A program made the translations under genes and the position numbers. DNA of 46,689 nt from positions 143,586 through 190,274 of the forward strand of contig NZ_MDDV01000005.1 in the NCBI RefSeq assembly GCF_001854885.1, in the 5' to 3' direction. Positions 17,148-27,489 of the stretch are shown one piece after another. The DNA is from Ensifer sp. LCM 4579 (GTDB lineage Bacteria; Pseudomonadota; Alphaproteobacteria; Rhizobiales; Rhizobiaceae). Below the pieces are notes generated by a model. That model had not been told where the DNA came from. It saw only the letters and a list, made by a program, of their open reading frames with translations, and made no database searches. Position 1 is the stretch's first letter, and every line of letters begins with the position of its first letter.

Positions 17148-18302
17148 GTGCTCAATCCTGACGACAGTATTCTTCACAAGCTCGAAACGCTCGTTGCAAG
17201 GGGCGAGCGCGAACATGATCCGGCTCAGGCCGCCATCGCGAGGCGGCTCGACCATCTGACGGCGGAGCTGCTTGCGAGCCGCCCGTCGCGCAAGGCCAAT
17301 GCGCTCGGCTGGCTCTTCGCCGCGCGCAAGAGGCACCAGGCACCGGTCAAGGGGCTCTACATCCACGGAGGGGTGGGTCGCGGCAAGACCATGCTGATGG
17401 ACATGTTCTTCGACGCGGTTCCGATCGAGCGCAAACGCCGTGCCCATTTCCATGAGTTCATGGCCGAGGTGCATGAACGCATCTACAGGCACAGGCAGAA
17501 GCTCAAGAATGGCGAGACGAAGCAGGCCGATCCGATTCCGCCGGTCGCCTCGGAACTGTTCGGAGAGGCGCGGCTCCTCTGCTTCGACGAGTTCTCGGTG
17601 ACCGACATTGCCGATGCGATGATCCTGGCGCGCCTCTTCGGCGAGCTCTTCGCCAAGGGCTGCGTCCTTGTCGCCACCTCCAATGTGGAGCCGTCGGAGC
17701 TCTATCGCGACGGGCTCAACCGCGGCCTCTTTCTTCCCTTTATCGATCTCCTGAAGGCGAATACCGAGATCAGGTCGCTCGACACCGAGACGGATTACCG
17801 CCTCGGCAAAACGGACGGCCAGCCGGTCTGGCTGTCGCCGCTCGGGCCGGAAACGGAAGCCGCGATGGACCGCGCCTGGTACGTGGAGACGGGCGGTGCG
17901 CCGGTCGCCCCGGCCGACATCGGCCGCAAGGGCCGCCAGATCCATGTGCCGGCCGCCGCCGGCGACAGCGCCCGCTTCACCTTTTCCGACCTCTGCGCCC
18001 AGCCGCTCGGCGCAGCCGACTACCTTGCGCTCCTGTCGCGATACCGGACGATCTTCCTCGACCACGTGCCGCATCTCGGGCCGCAGGCGCGCAACGAGAC
18101 GAAGCGATTCATCATTCTCGTCGACGCTTTATACGACCAGGGCGCCCGTCTCTTTGCCTCGGCCGTCGCCGAACCGCAGCACCTTCTGACCTCGAAGAGG
18201 GGAACGGAAGGCTTCGAGTTCGACCGCACAGTCTCGCGGCTCATCGAGATGCAGAGCGCCGAATATGCCGCCCAACACCCTGCAAAATTGACCGTTTTGT
18301 GA
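17148..18302 (+). CDS. zapE: ZapE/AFG1-family ATPase
   Basis: A 384-residue AAA-type ATPase of the ZapE/Afg1 family, linked to division-ring constriction in Escherichia coli and to mitochondrial protein quality control in eukaryotes. The P-loop is GGVGRGKT (residues 74-81) and Walker B is LLCFDEFSVTD, followed by SNVEPSELYRDGLNR, a strong family signature. Near the C-terminus, DFVDALYDQ-like residues appear as ILVDALYDQGARL. The start is GTG at 17148 with GGCGG 8-10 bases upstream. An ATG at 17141 is in another frame. An 11-bp inverted repeat lies 16 bp after the stop. Confidence 0.93.
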   Translation: MLNPDDSILHKLETLVARGEREHDPAQAAIARRLDHLTAELLASRPSRKANALGWLFAARKRHQAPVKGLYIHGGVGRGKTMLMDMFFDAVPIERKRRAHFHEFMAEVHERIYRHRQKLKNGETKQADPIPPVASELFGEARLLCFDEFSVTDIADAMILARLFGELFAKGCVLVATSNVEPSELYRDGLNRGLFLPFIDLLKANTEIRSLDTETDYRLGKTDGQPVWLSPLGPETEAAMDRAWYVETGGAPVAPADIGRKGRQIHVPAAAGDSARFTFSDLCAQPLGAADYLALLSRYRTIFLDHVPHLGPQARNETKRFIILVDALYDQGARLFASAVAEPQHLLTSKRGTEGFEFDRTVSRLIEMQSAEYAAQHPAKLTVL

Positions 18303-18317
18303 CGTAACAACGGTGAG

Positions 18318-18341
18318 AATTCTTACGTTTACGTAAGAATT
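18318..18341. promoter_or_regulatory. Perfect 11-bp inverted repeat upstream of mdh
   Basis: The arms AATTCTTACGT and ACGTAAGAATT are separated by only TT. The 2-nt spacer and the absence of a T-run argue against a terminator. The symmetry fits a dimeric regulator site, about 140 bp upstream of the mdh start and 22 bp upstream of a possible -35 box. Confidence 0.6.
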
Positions 18342-18362
18342 TTCATGTTTAACCGATTGAAT

Positions 18363-18392
18363 TTGCTCTACCAAAAATAATCGATTGATATT
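18363..18392 (+). promoter_or_regulatory. Possible promoter of mdh-sucCD
   Basis: TTGCTC, an 18-bp AT-rich spacer and GATATT. It is the best -35/-10 pair in the AT-rich stretch before mdh, but neither box is strong. Confidence 0.35.
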
Positions 18393-18396
18393 TTAA

Positions 18397-19443
<1,047 letters not shown>

Positions 19444-19476
19444 CCGCCGTCCGGCCAATCAGACAGGAAAGAACCC

Positions 19477-20673
19477 ATGAACATTCATGAATACCAGGCC
19501 AAGGCCCTGTTGAAGGGCTATGGCGCGCCGGTCGCGGAAGGCGTCGCGATCTTCACCGCCGACGAGGCGCAAGCGGCCGCAGTGAAGCTGCCGGGACCGC
19601 TTTACGTCGTGAAGAGCCAGATCCATGCCGGCGGCCGCGGCAAGGGCAAGTTCAAGGAACTGGGGCCCGATGCGAAGGGCGGCGTGCGCCTGGCGAAGTC
19701 GGTGGAAGAGGTCGTCGCCAACGCCAAGGAAATGCTCGGCAATACGCTGGTGACGAAGCAGACCGGCCCCGCCGGCAAGCAGGTCAACCGCCTCTATATC
19801 GAAGACGGCGCCGACATCGAGCGCGAGCTCTATCTCTCGATCCTCGTCGACCGCTCCGTCGGCCGCGTTGCCTTCGTCGTCTCGACGGAAGGCGGCATGG
19901 ACATCGAAGCGGTTGCCGAAGAAACGCCCGAGAAGATCGTCACCGTTGCGATCGATCCGGATGCGGGCGTCACGGCCGAGAACCTGAAGACGCTCACCGA
20001 CGCGCTGGAACTTAAGGGTGAAGCCCGCGCCGACGGTGAGAAGCTCTTCCCGATCCTCTACAGGGCCTTCGTCGAGAAGGACATGAGCCTGCTCGAGGTC
20101 AACCCGCTGATCGTCATGAAGAATGGCCGTCTGCGCGTGCTCGACGCCAAGGTCTCCTTCGACGGCAATGCGCTCTTCCGGCATGAGGACGTCGTCGCGC
20201 TGCGCGACACGACGGAAGAGGACGAGAAGGAAATCGAAGCCTCGAAGCACGACCTCGCCTATGTGGCGCTCGACGGCAATATCGGCTGCATGGTCAACGG
20301 CGCCGGTCTCGCCATGGCGACGATGGACATCATCAAGCTCTACGGCGCGGAGCCGGCGAACTTCCTCGACGTCGGCGGCGGCGCTTCCAAGGAAAAGGTC
20401 ACGCACGCCTTCAAGATCATCACCGCCGATCCGGCGGTGAAGGGCATCCTGGTCAACATCTTCGGCGGCATCATGAAATGCGATGTCATCGCCGAGGGCG
20501 TGCTTGCCGCGGTCAAGGAAGTCGGCCTCAAGGTGCCGCTCGTCGTGCGCCTCGAAGGCACCAATGTCGAACTCGGCAAGAAGATCATCAACGAATCGGG
20601 CCTGAACGTCATCTCCGCCGATGATCTGGACGATGCCGCCCAGAAGATCGTTGCAGCCGTCAAGGGAGCCTGA
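19477..20673 (+). CDS. sucC: Succinyl-CoA synthetase beta subunit
   Basis: A 398-residue ADP- or GDP-forming beta subunit. Its N-terminal ATP-grasp domain opens with [16 protein letters not shown] and contains [16 protein letters not shown] near residues 45-60. The nucleotide and Mg sites lie in EVNPLIV and [10 protein letters not shown] (about 207-230), and the C-terminal CoA-ligase part has [15 protein letters not shown]. Full length. It pairs with SucD to make ATP from succinyl-CoA. It lies 33 bp after mdh with an AGGAAAG Shine-Dalgarno, and 6 bp before sucD. Confidence 0.97.
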   Translation: MNIHEYQAKALLKGYGAPVAEGVAIFTADEAQAAAVKLPGPLYVVKSQIHAGGRGKGKFKELGPDAKGGVRLAKSVEEVVANAKEMLGNTLVTKQTGPAGKQVNRLYIEDGADIERELYLSILVDRSVGRVAFVVSTEGGMDIEAVAEETPEKIVTVAIDPDAGVTAENLKTLTDALELKGEARADGEKLFPILYRAFVEKDMSLLEVNPLIVMKNGRLRVLDAKVSFDGNALFRHEDVVALRDTTEEDEKEIEASKHDLAYVALDGNIGCMVNGAGLAMATMDIIKLYGAEPANFLDVGGGASKEKVTHAFKIITADPAVKGILVNIFGGIMKCDVIAEGVLAAVKEVGLKVPLVVRLEGTNVELGKKIINESGLNVISADDLDDAAQKIVAAVKGA

Positions 20674-20679
20674 GGTTTC

Positions 20680-21582
20680 ATGTCCATTCTGATCAACAAA
20701 GACACCAAGGTTCTCGTCCAGGGCCTAACCGGCAAAACCGGCACCTTTCATACCGAGCAGGCGCTCGCCTATCACGGCACGAAAATGGTCGGCGGCATTC
20801 ATCCGAAAAAGGGTGGCGAGACCTGGACCGGCTCCAAGGGTGAACAGCTGCCGATCTTCGCGACCGTCGCCGAGGGCCGCGAGGTCACCGGTGCCAACGC
20901 GTCGGTGATCTATGTCCCGCCGGCCGGTGCCGCCGCGGCGATCATCGAGGCGATCGAAGCGGAAATCCCGCTGATCGTCTGCATCACCGAAGGCATTCCG
21001 GTCGCCGACATGGTCAAGGTCAAGGCGCGGCTCGAAAAGTCGTCCTCGCGCCTCATCGGTCCGAACTGCCCCGGCGTCCTGACGCCCGACGAGTGCAAGA
21101 TCGGCATCATGCCCGGCAACATCTTCCGCAAGGGTTCGGTCGGCGTGCTGTCGCGCTCCGGCACGCTCACCTACGAGGCGGTGTTCCAGACGACCAATGA
21201 GGGCCTCGGCCAGACGACGGCCGTCGGCATCGGCGGCGATCCGGTCAAGGGCACCGAGTTCATCGACGTGCTCGAGATGTTCCTCGCCGACGACGAGACG
21301 AAGTCGATCATCATGATCGGCGAAATCGGCGGCTCGGCGGAAGAGGATGCGGCGCAGTTCCTGAAAGACGAGGCCAAGCGCGGCCGCAAGAAGCCGATGG
21401 TCGGCTTCATCGCCGGCCGCACCGCACCTCCCGGCCGCACCATGGGCCACGCCGGCGCCGTCATCTCCGGCGGCAAGGGCGGGGCGGAAGACAAGATCGC
21501 GGCGATGGAAGCGGCCGGCATCCGCGTTTCGCCGTCGCCCGCTCGCCTCGGCAAGACGCTTGTCGAAGTCCTGAAGGGCTGA
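20680..21582 (+). CDS. sucD: Succinyl-CoA synthetase alpha subunit
   Basis: A 300-residue alpha subunit. The CoA-binding Rossmann domain begins with [18 protein letters not shown] (residues 11-28). [20 protein letters not shown] and SRSGTLTYE are family signatures, and the phosphorylated histidine lies in [10 protein letters not shown] (about residue 257). It forms a heterodimer or tetramer with SucC. It starts 6 bp after sucC. Its stop is followed within 10 bp by a 13-bp GC-rich stem-loop that begins the long leader of sucA. Confidence 0.97.
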   Translation: MSILINKDTKVLVQGLTGKTGTFHTEQALAYHGTKMVGGIHPKKGGETWTGSKGEQLPIFATVAEGREVTGANASVIYVPPAGAAAAIIEAIEAEIPLIVCITEGIPVADMVKVKARLEKSSSRLIGPNCPGVLTPDECKIGIMPGNIFRKGSVGVLSRSGTLTYEAVFQTTNEGLGQTTAVGIGGDPVKGTEFIDVLEMFLADDETKSIIMIGEIGGSAEEDAAQFLKDEAKRGRKKPMVGFIAGRTAPPGRTMGHAGAVISGGKGGAEDKIAAMEAAGIRVSPSPARLGKTLVEVLKG

Positions 21583-21592
21583 ACGATACGAT

Positions 21593-21624
21593 CCGACGGG
21601 GCGGCGCTGAAGTCGCCCCGTCGG
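21593..21624 (+). other. Strong stem-loop between sucD and sucA
   Basis: An 11-bp perfect GC-rich stem (CCGACGGGGCG with CGCCCCGTCGG), extended by a G-T and a C-G pair to a 6-nt loop. There is no T-run, so RNA stabilisation or processing is likelier than intrinsic termination. Smaller hairpins (CCGGCC/GGCCGG near 21705; GCCGGG/CCCGGC near 21765) follow in the 244-bp leader. Confidence 0.6.
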
Positions 21625-21797
21625 GGCCATGAACGACGCAACGAAGCATCGGAGCGGGATGCGGCAGGGGCCCCCGGGCGGGCGTCCGGCACTCCGCTCC
21701 GGCCGACAGGCCGGAATCGGGACGACTTCCGACCTCACCCGATCCGGCACCAGGCATGTTTGAACGGCCGGGACAGCCCGGCATCCCAACTTCAGTC

Positions 21798-21818
21798 AGG
21801 AGGCGGACCCCAGTCCGC
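21798..21818 (+). promoter_or_regulatory. sucA Shine-Dalgarno plus bridging hairpin
   Basis: AGGAGG at 21798-21803 is the only strong Shine-Dalgarno before sucA, but it ends 23 nt upstream of the ATG at 21827. Between them, CGGAC and GTCCG (with an optional G-C pair) can fold around a CCCA loop. Folding of 21804-21817 would leave about 9 nt, a normal spacing. Confidence 0.5.
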
Positions 21819-21826
21819 GAGAAACC

Positions 21827-24823
21827 ATGACAAGGCAAGAGGCCAACGAGCAATTCCAGCTCACTTCGTTCCTGGACGGCGCCAATGCCGCCTATATCGA
21901 GCAGCTCTACGCGCGCTATGAAGCGGATCCGTCGTCCGTTTCCGCCGAATGGCAGGCCTTCTTCAAGACGCTTGCCGACCGGCCCGAAGATGTGGTGAAG
22001 GCGGCCAAGGGCGCCTCCTGGAAGAAGAGAAACTGGCCGATCGCCGCCAATGGCGAACTCGTCTCGGCGCTCGACGGCGACTGGGGCACGGTCGAGAAGA
22101 CCGTCGAGAAAAAGCTCAAGGCCAAGGCCGAGGAGGCCGCCGCCGTCGCCGGCGTTCCGGTGAGCGAGGCCGAGGTTCATCAGTCGACCCGCGATTCCGT
22201 CCGCGCCATCATGATGATCCGCGCCTACCGCATGCGCGGCCACCTGCATGCCAAGCTCGACCCGCTCGGCCTTGCCGACCCGGTCGAGGATTACGAAGAG
22301 CTCTCGCCGAAGACTTACGGCTTCGAGGAGAAGGACTACGACCGCAAGATCTTCATCGACAACGTGCTCGGCCTCGAATACGCGACCGTGCGCGAGATGG
22401 TCGAAATTCTCGAGCGCACCTATTGCTCGACGATGGGTGTCGAGTTCATGCACATGTCCAACCCGGAAGAGAAGGGCTGGATCCAGGAGCGAATCGAGGG
22501 GCCGGACAAGGGCGTCGAATTCACCCCCGAGGGCAAGCGGGCCATCCTGCAGAAGCTCATCGAGTCGGAAGGTTTCGAGCAGTTCATCGACGTCAAATAC
22601 AAGGGCACGAAGCGCTTCGGCCTCGATGGCGGCGAATCGCTGATCCCAGCGCTCGAGCAGATCATCAAGCGTGGTGGCCAACTCGGCCTCAAGGAAATCG
22701 TTCTCGGCATGGCGCATCGCGGCCGACTGAATGTTCTTTCCCAGGTCATGGCCAAGCCGCACCGCGCCATCTTCCACGAGTTCAAGGGCGGCTCCTACGC
22801 GCCCGACGAGGTGGAAGGCTCGGGCGACGTGAAGTACCATCTCGGTGCCTCGTCCGACCGCGAGTTCGATGGCAACAAGGTGCATCTGTCGCTGACGGCC
22901 AACCCGTCGCATCTGGAAATCGTCAACCCGGTCGTGATGGGCAAGGCGCGCGCCAAGCAGGACCAGATCGCCACCGTCTTCGAAGGCGACATCATCCCGC
23001 TGCGCGAGCGCGTCAAGGTGATGCCGATGCTGCTGCACGGCGATGCCGCCTTCGCGGGTCAGGGCGTCGTCGCCGAAATCCTCGGGCTTTCGGGTCTGCG
23101 CGGTCATCGCGTCGCCGGCACCGTGCATTTCATCATCAACAACCAGATCGGCTTCACCACCAATCCGGCCTTCTCGCGCTCTTCGCCCTATCCGTCGGAT
23201 GTCGCGAAGATGATCGAGGCGCCGATCTTCCACGTGAACGGCGACGATCCGGAAGCGGTGGTCTATGCCGCAAAGATCGCGACCGAGTTCCGGATGAAGT
23301 TCCATAAGCCGGTCGTCATCGACATGTTCTGCTATCGCCGCTTCGGTCACAACGAAGGCGACGAGCCGGCATTCACCCAGCCGAAAATGTATCGCGCGAT
23401 CCGCGCCCACAAGACGGTCGTGCAGCTCTATTCGGAGCGCCTGATCGCCGAAGGCCTGATGACCGAAGGCGAAGTGGAAAAGATGAAGGCGGATTGGCGC
23501 GCCCAACTCGAGCAGGAGTTCGAGATCGGCCAGTCCTACAAGCCGAACAAGGCCGACTGGCTCGACGGCGTCTGGTCGGGCCTGCGCACCGCCGACAACC
23601 AGGATGAGCAGCGCCGCGGCCGGACCTCGGTGCCGATGAAGCAGTTGAAGGAGGTCGGCCGCAAGATCTCCGAGATTCCGGCCGGCTTCAACGCGCATCG
23701 CACCATCCAGCGCTTCATGGAAAACCGCGCCAACATGATCCAGACCGGCGAGGGCATCGACTGGGCAATGGCCGAGGCGCTGGCCTTCGGCACGCTGGTG
23801 ACCGAGGGCACGAAGATCCGCCTTTCGGGCCAGGACTGCGAACGGGGCACCTTCTCGCAGCGCCACTCGGTGCTCTATGACCAGCAGACCGAAGAACGCT
23901 ACATCCCGCTTGCCAACCTGTCGCCGACGCAGGCGCGCTACGAGGTCATCAACTCGATGCTCTCGGAAGAGGCGGTGCTCGGCTTCGAATACGGCTATTC
24001 GCTCGCGCGCCCGAACGCGCTGACGCTCTGGGAAGCCCAGTTCGGCGACTTCGCCAACGGCGCGCAGGTGGTCTTCGACCAGTTCATCTCGTCGGGCGAG
24101 CGCAAGTGGCTGCGCATGTCGGGCCTCGTCTGCCTGCTGCCGCACGGCTATGAAGGCCAGGGACCGGAGCACTCCTCGGCTCGCCTCGAGCGCTTCCTGC
24201 AGCTTTGCGCGGAAGACAACATGCAGGTCGCCAATGTGACGACGCCGGCGAACTATTTCCATATCCTGCGCCGCCAGGTGAAGCGCGACTTCCGCAAGCC
24301 GCTGATCCTGATGACGCCGAAATCGTTGCTGCGCCACAAGCGCGCCGTTTCCAGCCTCTCGGAAATGGCCGGCGAAAGCTCCTTTCACCGCCTGCTCTGG
24401 GACGATGCGGAGTCCAACAAGGACGGCCCGATCAAGCTGCAGAAGGACTCGAAGATCCGCCGTGTCGTGATGTGCTCGGGCAAGGTCTATTACGACCTTC
24501 TCGAAGAGCGCGAGAAGCGCGGCATCGACGACGTCTATCTGCTGCGCGTCGAGCAGCTCTATCCGTTCCCGGCCAAGGCGCTCATCAACGAGCTCAGCCG
24601 CTTCCGCCATGCGGAGATGGTCTGGTGCCAGGAAGAGCCGAAGAACATGGGGGCCTGGTCGTTCATCGACCCCTATCTCGAATGGGTGCTCGCCCATATC
24701 GACGCCAAATACCAGCGGGTGCGCTACACCGGCCGTCCGGCCGCGGCATCGCCTGCCACGGGCCTGATGTCCAAGCACCTGGCGCAGCTTGCCGCCTTCC
24801 TCGAGGACGCGCTGGGGGGCTGA
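21827..24823 (+). CDS. sucA: 2-oxoglutarate dehydrogenase E1 component
   Basis: A 998-residue thiamine-diphosphate-dependent E1 that decarboxylates 2-oxoglutarate and passes the succinyl group to SucB lipoate. The N-terminal segment (NEQFQLTSFLDGANAAYIEQ) resembles the part that docks to SucB in this family. The core has GMAHRGRLNVL (His near residue 300) and the ThDP/Mg motif region GDAAFAGQGVVAEILGLS...IINNQIGFTT. The C-terminal half has FGYSLA-like EYGYSLARPNALTLWEAQFGDF and LLPHGYEGQGPEHSSAR. Full length. It follows a 244-bp structured leader, unlike the short gaps elsewhere in the block, so its expression may be set separately from sucCD. Confidence 0.97.
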   Translation: MTRQEANEQFQLTSFLDGANAAYIEQLYARYEADPSSVSAEWQAFFKTLADRPEDVVKAAKGASWKKRNWPIAANGELVSALDGDWGTVEKTVEKKLKAKAEEAAAVAGVPVSEAEVHQSTRDSVRAIMMIRAYRMRGHLHAKLDPLGLADPVEDYEELSPKTYGFEEKDYDRKIFIDNVLGLEYATVREMVEILERTYCSTMGVEFMHMSNPEEKGWIQERIEGPDKGVEFTPEGKRAILQKLIESEGFEQFIDVKYKGTKRFGLDGGESLIPALEQIIKRGGQLGLKEIVLGMAHRGRLNVLSQVMAKPHRAIFHEFKGGSYAPDEVEGSGDVKYHLGASSDREFDGNKVHLSLTANPSHLEIVNPVVMGKARAKQDQIATVFEGDIIPLRERVKVMPMLLHGDAAFAGQGVVAEILGLSGLRGHRVAGTVHFIINNQIGFTTNPAFSRSSPYPSDVAKMIEAPIFHVNGDDPEAVVYAAKIATEFRMKFHKPVVIDMFCYRRFGHNEGDEPAFTQPKMYRAIRAHKTVVQLYSERLIAEGLMTEGEVEKMKADWRAQLEQEFEIGQSYKPNKADWLDGVWSGLRTADNQDEQRRGRTSVPMKQLKEVGRKISEIPAGFNAHRTIQRFMENRANMIQTGEGIDWAMAEALAFGTLVTEGTKIRLSGQDCERGTFSQRHSVLYDQQTEERYIPLANLSPTQARYEVINSMLSEEAVLGFEYGYSLARPNALTLWEAQFGDFANGAQVVFDQFISSGERKWLRMSGLVCLLPHGYEGQGPEHSSARLERFLQLCAEDNMQVANVTTPANYFHILRRQVKRDFRKPLILMTPKSLLRHKRAVSSLSEMAGESSFHRLLWDDAESNKDGPIKLQKDSKIRRVVMCSGKVYYDLLEEREKRGIDDVYLLRVEQLYPFPAKALINELSRFRHAEMVWCQEEPKNMGAWSFIDPYLEWVLAHIDAKYQRVRYTGRPAAASPATGLMSKHLAQLAAFLEDALGG

Positions 24824-24885
24824 TCCAAGCCCCTCACGGTCTGCCAATCGACAGAAACAGATATCTGATCAACGGAACATAAATC

Positions 24886-26154
24886 ATGGCAACAGAAATC
24901 CGCGTTCCCACCCTTGGCGAATCCGTCAGCGAAGCGACCGTCGGCACCTGGTTCAAGAAGGTCGGCGATGCGATCAAGGCCGACGAGCCGCTCCTCGAAC
25001 TGGAGACCGACAAGGTGACGATCGAGGTGCCGGCGCCGGCCGCCGGCACGCTCTCCGAAATCGTCGCTGAGGCGGGCGAGACCGTTGGCCTCGGCGCGCT
25101 GCTCGGCCAGATCACCGAAGGCGCGGGCGCCGCCGCGGCTCCGGCCGAAAAGAAGCCCGAGCCCGCCGCGGCTGCTCCGGTCGAGAAGAAGGCCCAGCCT
25201 GCCGCTGCTGACCCGGAAATCGCAGGACTCGGAGACATATTGGGCGCTGCGTTGGCGGCCAGGCAGCCGGCTCCGGCTGCCGCCAAGCTCATCGCCGAAA
25301 ACAACCTCTCCGCCGACCAGATCGACGGTTCGGGCAAGCGCGGCCAGGTCCTGAAGGGCGACGTGCTTTCCGTGATCGCCAAGGGTACTTCTGCGCCGGC
25401 TGCCGCGGAACCGGCCAAGGTCCAGGCCCGCGCACCCGCGCCGGCCGAGGATGCTGCACGCGAAGAGCGCGTCAAGATGACCCGCCTGCGCCAGACGATC
25501 GCCAAGCGTCTGAAGGATGCCCAGAACACCGCGGCGATGCTCACCACCTATAACGAGGTGGACATGAGCGCGGTCATGAGCCTGCGTTCGAAGTACAAGG
25601 ACGTCTTCGAGAAGAAGCATGGCGTGAAGCTCGGCTTCATGGGCTTCTTCACCAAGGCCGTCACCCACGCACTCAAGGAACTGCCGGCGGTCAATGCCGA
25701 GATCGATGGCACCGACATCATCTACAAGAACTTCTGCCATGTCGGCGTCGCCGTAGGCACCGAGAAGGGCCTCGTCGTGCCGGTCGTGCGCGATGCCGAC
25801 CAGATGTCGATCGCCGAAATCGAGAAGGAAATCGGCCGTCTCGGCAAGGCGGCGCGCGACGGCGCACTGTCGATGGCCGACATGCAGGGCGGCACCTTCA
25901 CCATCTCCAATGGCGGCGTCTATGGCTCACTGATGTCCTCGCCGATCCTCAATGCGCCACAGTCCGGCATCCTTGGCATGCACAAGATCCAGGATCGCCC
26001 GGTCGCCATCGGCGGCCAGGTGGTGATCCGCCCGATGATGTATCTGGCGCTCTCCTACGATCACCGCATCGTCGACGGCAAGGAAGCCGTGACCTTCCTC
26101 GTCCGTGTCAAGGAGAGCCTCGAGGATCCGGAGCGCCTGGTGCTCGATCTCTAA
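24886..26154 (+). CDS. sucB: 2-oxoglutarate dehydrogenase E2, dihydrolipoamide succinyltransferase
   Basis: A 422-residue E2. The lipoyl domain (about 1-76) carries ETDKVTIEV with lipoylated Lys43. An Ala/Pro/Lys-rich linker (about 77-125) leads to the E3-binding domain (about 126-165, [20 protein letters not shown]). The acyltransferase core (about 195-420) ends with [11 protein letters not shown], holding catalytic His393 and the Asp of the His-x-x-x-Asp motif. The linker includes [20 protein letters not shown], which looks helical and is less Pro-rich than usual for a flexible linker. The gene starts 62 bp after sucA and is followed by a terminator-like hairpin. E3 (lpd) lies 2.1 kb downstream. 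Confidence 0.96.
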   Translation: MATEIRVPTLGESVSEATVGTWFKKVGDAIKADEPLLELETDKVTIEVPAPAAGTLSEIVAEAGETVGLGALLGQITEGAGAAAAPAEKKPEPAAAAPVEKKAQPAAADPEIAGLGDILGAALAARQPAPAAAKLIAENNLSADQIDGSGKRGQVLKGDVLSVIAKGTSAPAAAEPAKVQARAPAPAEDAAREERVKMTRLRQTIAKRLKDAQNTAAMLTTYNEVDMSAVMSLRSKYKDVFEKKHGVKLGFMGFFTKAVTHALKELPAVNAEIDGTDIIYKNFCHVGVAVGTEKGLVVPVVRDADQMSIAEIEKEIGRLGKAARDGALSMADMQGGTFTISNGGVYGSLMSSPILNAPQSGILGMHKIQDRPVAIGGQVVIRPMMYLALSYDHRIVDGKEAVTFLVRVKESLEDPERLVLDL

Positions 26155-26157
26155 GGG

Positions 26158-26180
26158 AGGGGCGAGAGCCCCTTTCGTTC
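26158..26180 (+). terminator. Terminator-like hairpin after sucB
   Basis: A 6-bp stem (AGGGGC with GCCCCT), GAGA loop and a TTTCGTTCT tail, 3 bp after the sucB stop. Confidence 0.6.
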
Positions 26181-26341
26181 TCCCCCATGCCAGGTTGTCG
26201 ATGCGAACCGATCGGGCCAGTGTGCCGGTAAGGGGCATCGACAGGCACAGAGCCAGCGGTTAGTTTCTGAAACGCACGCTCTGCGCGCATCCAGTTCTCT
26301 CTTCGGCACCATACGGGTCCTTAAACTATCGGTCGCAAACC

Positions 26342-26983
26342 ATGAGCAATTACCTGTTCGAACTGGCATCCCTGATGGCGATCTTCTCCTTCGCCATCGT
26401 CTCGCCCGGTGCGGATCTCGCCATGGTGATGCGGCAGTCGCTGGTACACGGTCGGCGCCCGGCAATCATCACCGCCTTCGGCATCGGCGCGTCGCTGATG
26501 TTCCACGTCACCTACACCATTCTCGGCCTGGGGCTGATCATTTCGCAATCGATCTACCTCTTCAACATCGTCAAATGGTGCGGTGTCGCTTACCTGATCT
26601 ATATCGGCGTCAAGGCGCTCAGGGCCGGTGAGACGAGTATCGCGGTCGAGATGGGGGAGCCCACCGGCGCGCCCAAGGGGCAGTCGGCGCTGAAGGCCTT
26701 CGGTCTCGGCTTCGCGGCCAATGCGCTCAATCCGAAGGCGGTCTTCTTTTTCCTGTCGATCTTCTCGACCGTCGTCAGCGCGCATACGCCGATGGCGGTC
26801 AAGTTCGGCTACGGCCTGATCATGGCGAATGCGCTGATCCTCTGGTTCATCGGCGTCAGTCTTTTCATGACGACGCCCAGGATGCGGGCGGCCTTCACCC
26901 GCGCAAGCAAGTGGATCGATCGGACAAGCGGTCTCGTTTTCATCGCGCTCGGCCTGAAACTCGCGACCGAGAAGGCTGCCTGA
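26342..26983 (+). CDS. LysE-family amino-acid exporter
   Basis: A 213-residue membrane protein of the LysE/RhtB family, which exports amino acids or their analogues. It has about six hydrophobic helices (about residues 4-26, 38-62, 66-88, 115-137, 148-170 and 185-208). The N-terminal SPGADLAMVMRQSLVHGRR and the later GLGFAANALNPKAVFFFLSIF are family signatures, the latter with the conserved Asn-Pro-Lys. The substrate cannot be predicted. It lies 187 bp after sucB and only 2 bp before the next gene, forming a run of three genes inserted between sucB and lpd. Confidence 0.9.
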   Translation: MSNYLFELASLMAIFSFAIVSPGADLAMVMRQSLVHGRRPAIITAFGIGASLMFHVTYTILGLGLIISQSIYLFNIVKWCGVAYLIYIGVKALRAGETSIAVEMGEPTGAPKGQSALKAFGLGFAANALNPKAVFFFLSIFSTVVSAHTPMAVKFGYGLIMANALILWFIGVSLFMTTPRMRAAFTRASKWIDRTSGLVFIALGLKLATEKAA

Positions 26984-26985
26984 CG

Positions 26986-27489
26986 ATGCGTGGCGGCAAA
27001 GTTCTCCTCGCCACGCTCGCGCTTGCGCTCGGGGCAGGCCCGGCGCATGCCAGCGAATGCAGCCAGGCGAAGGCGATCTATGCGGACCAGGCCGGCGGCC
27101 ATGAGCTCCACTTCGAGCCGGTCGGATCGGAAGCGGCCGTCACCAGCAATCACTTCAAGATCAGGCTTGCCGGCGCCAGCCTGTCTCTCGACGGGGTGGT
27201 CATGGCTTCCGGCGAGCCGGAACGCCCGCACGGCATCGTCATGCATGATTGCCCGACCGGCGACGTGACCGGTGCCGAGCTCTCGGCCTGCACGGTCTGG
27301 CAGGGGCCGATCTATACGGTCGACAGCGGTGGCAAGATCGGCCTGCTCGAAGCCGAGGACTCACCGGCTGCCGAACAGATCCTGCTTCCGGATTTCGGGC
27401 CGTCGCTGCGCGCCTCGACCGCCTGGGGCGAAGGCAAGGCGCAATCGAACAGTTCCGACGTCTTTCGGTTCACGGGATGCGCCGCATGA
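26986..27489 (+). CDS. Secreted cysteine-containing protein of unknown function
   Basis: A 167-residue protein I do not recognise. A signal peptide (MRGGKVLLATLALALGAG, with cleavage probably after PAHAS near residue 22) sends it to the periplasm. The mature part has four cysteines (in SECSQ, HDCPTG, SACTVW and FTGCAA), enough for two disulfides, and mixed beta-like segments. The ATG at 26986 is 2 bp after the LysE stop, and the gene overlaps the SDR start by 4 bases (ATGA), so translation of all three is coupled. The open frame extends upstream, but that part reads over the LysE gene. Confidence 0.75.
   Translation: MRGGKVLLATLALALGAGPAHASECSQAKAIYADQAGGHELHFEPVGSEAAVTSNHFKIRLAGASLSLDGVVMASGEPERPHGIVMHDCPTGDVTGAELSACTVWQGPIYTVDSGGKIGLLEAEDSPAAEQILLPDFGPSLRASTAWGEGKAQSNSSDVFRFTGCAA

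Noticed and set aside
21461..24847. A very long open frame (over 1100 codons) antisense to sucA
   Set aside because: High GC third positions keep the antisense frame free of stops. Its sequence is a mirror of the sucA codons and shows no domain of its own.
25200..25290. Possible frameshift in the sucB linker
   Set aside because: The other two frames give no better linker sequence, and both flanking domains stay in frame.
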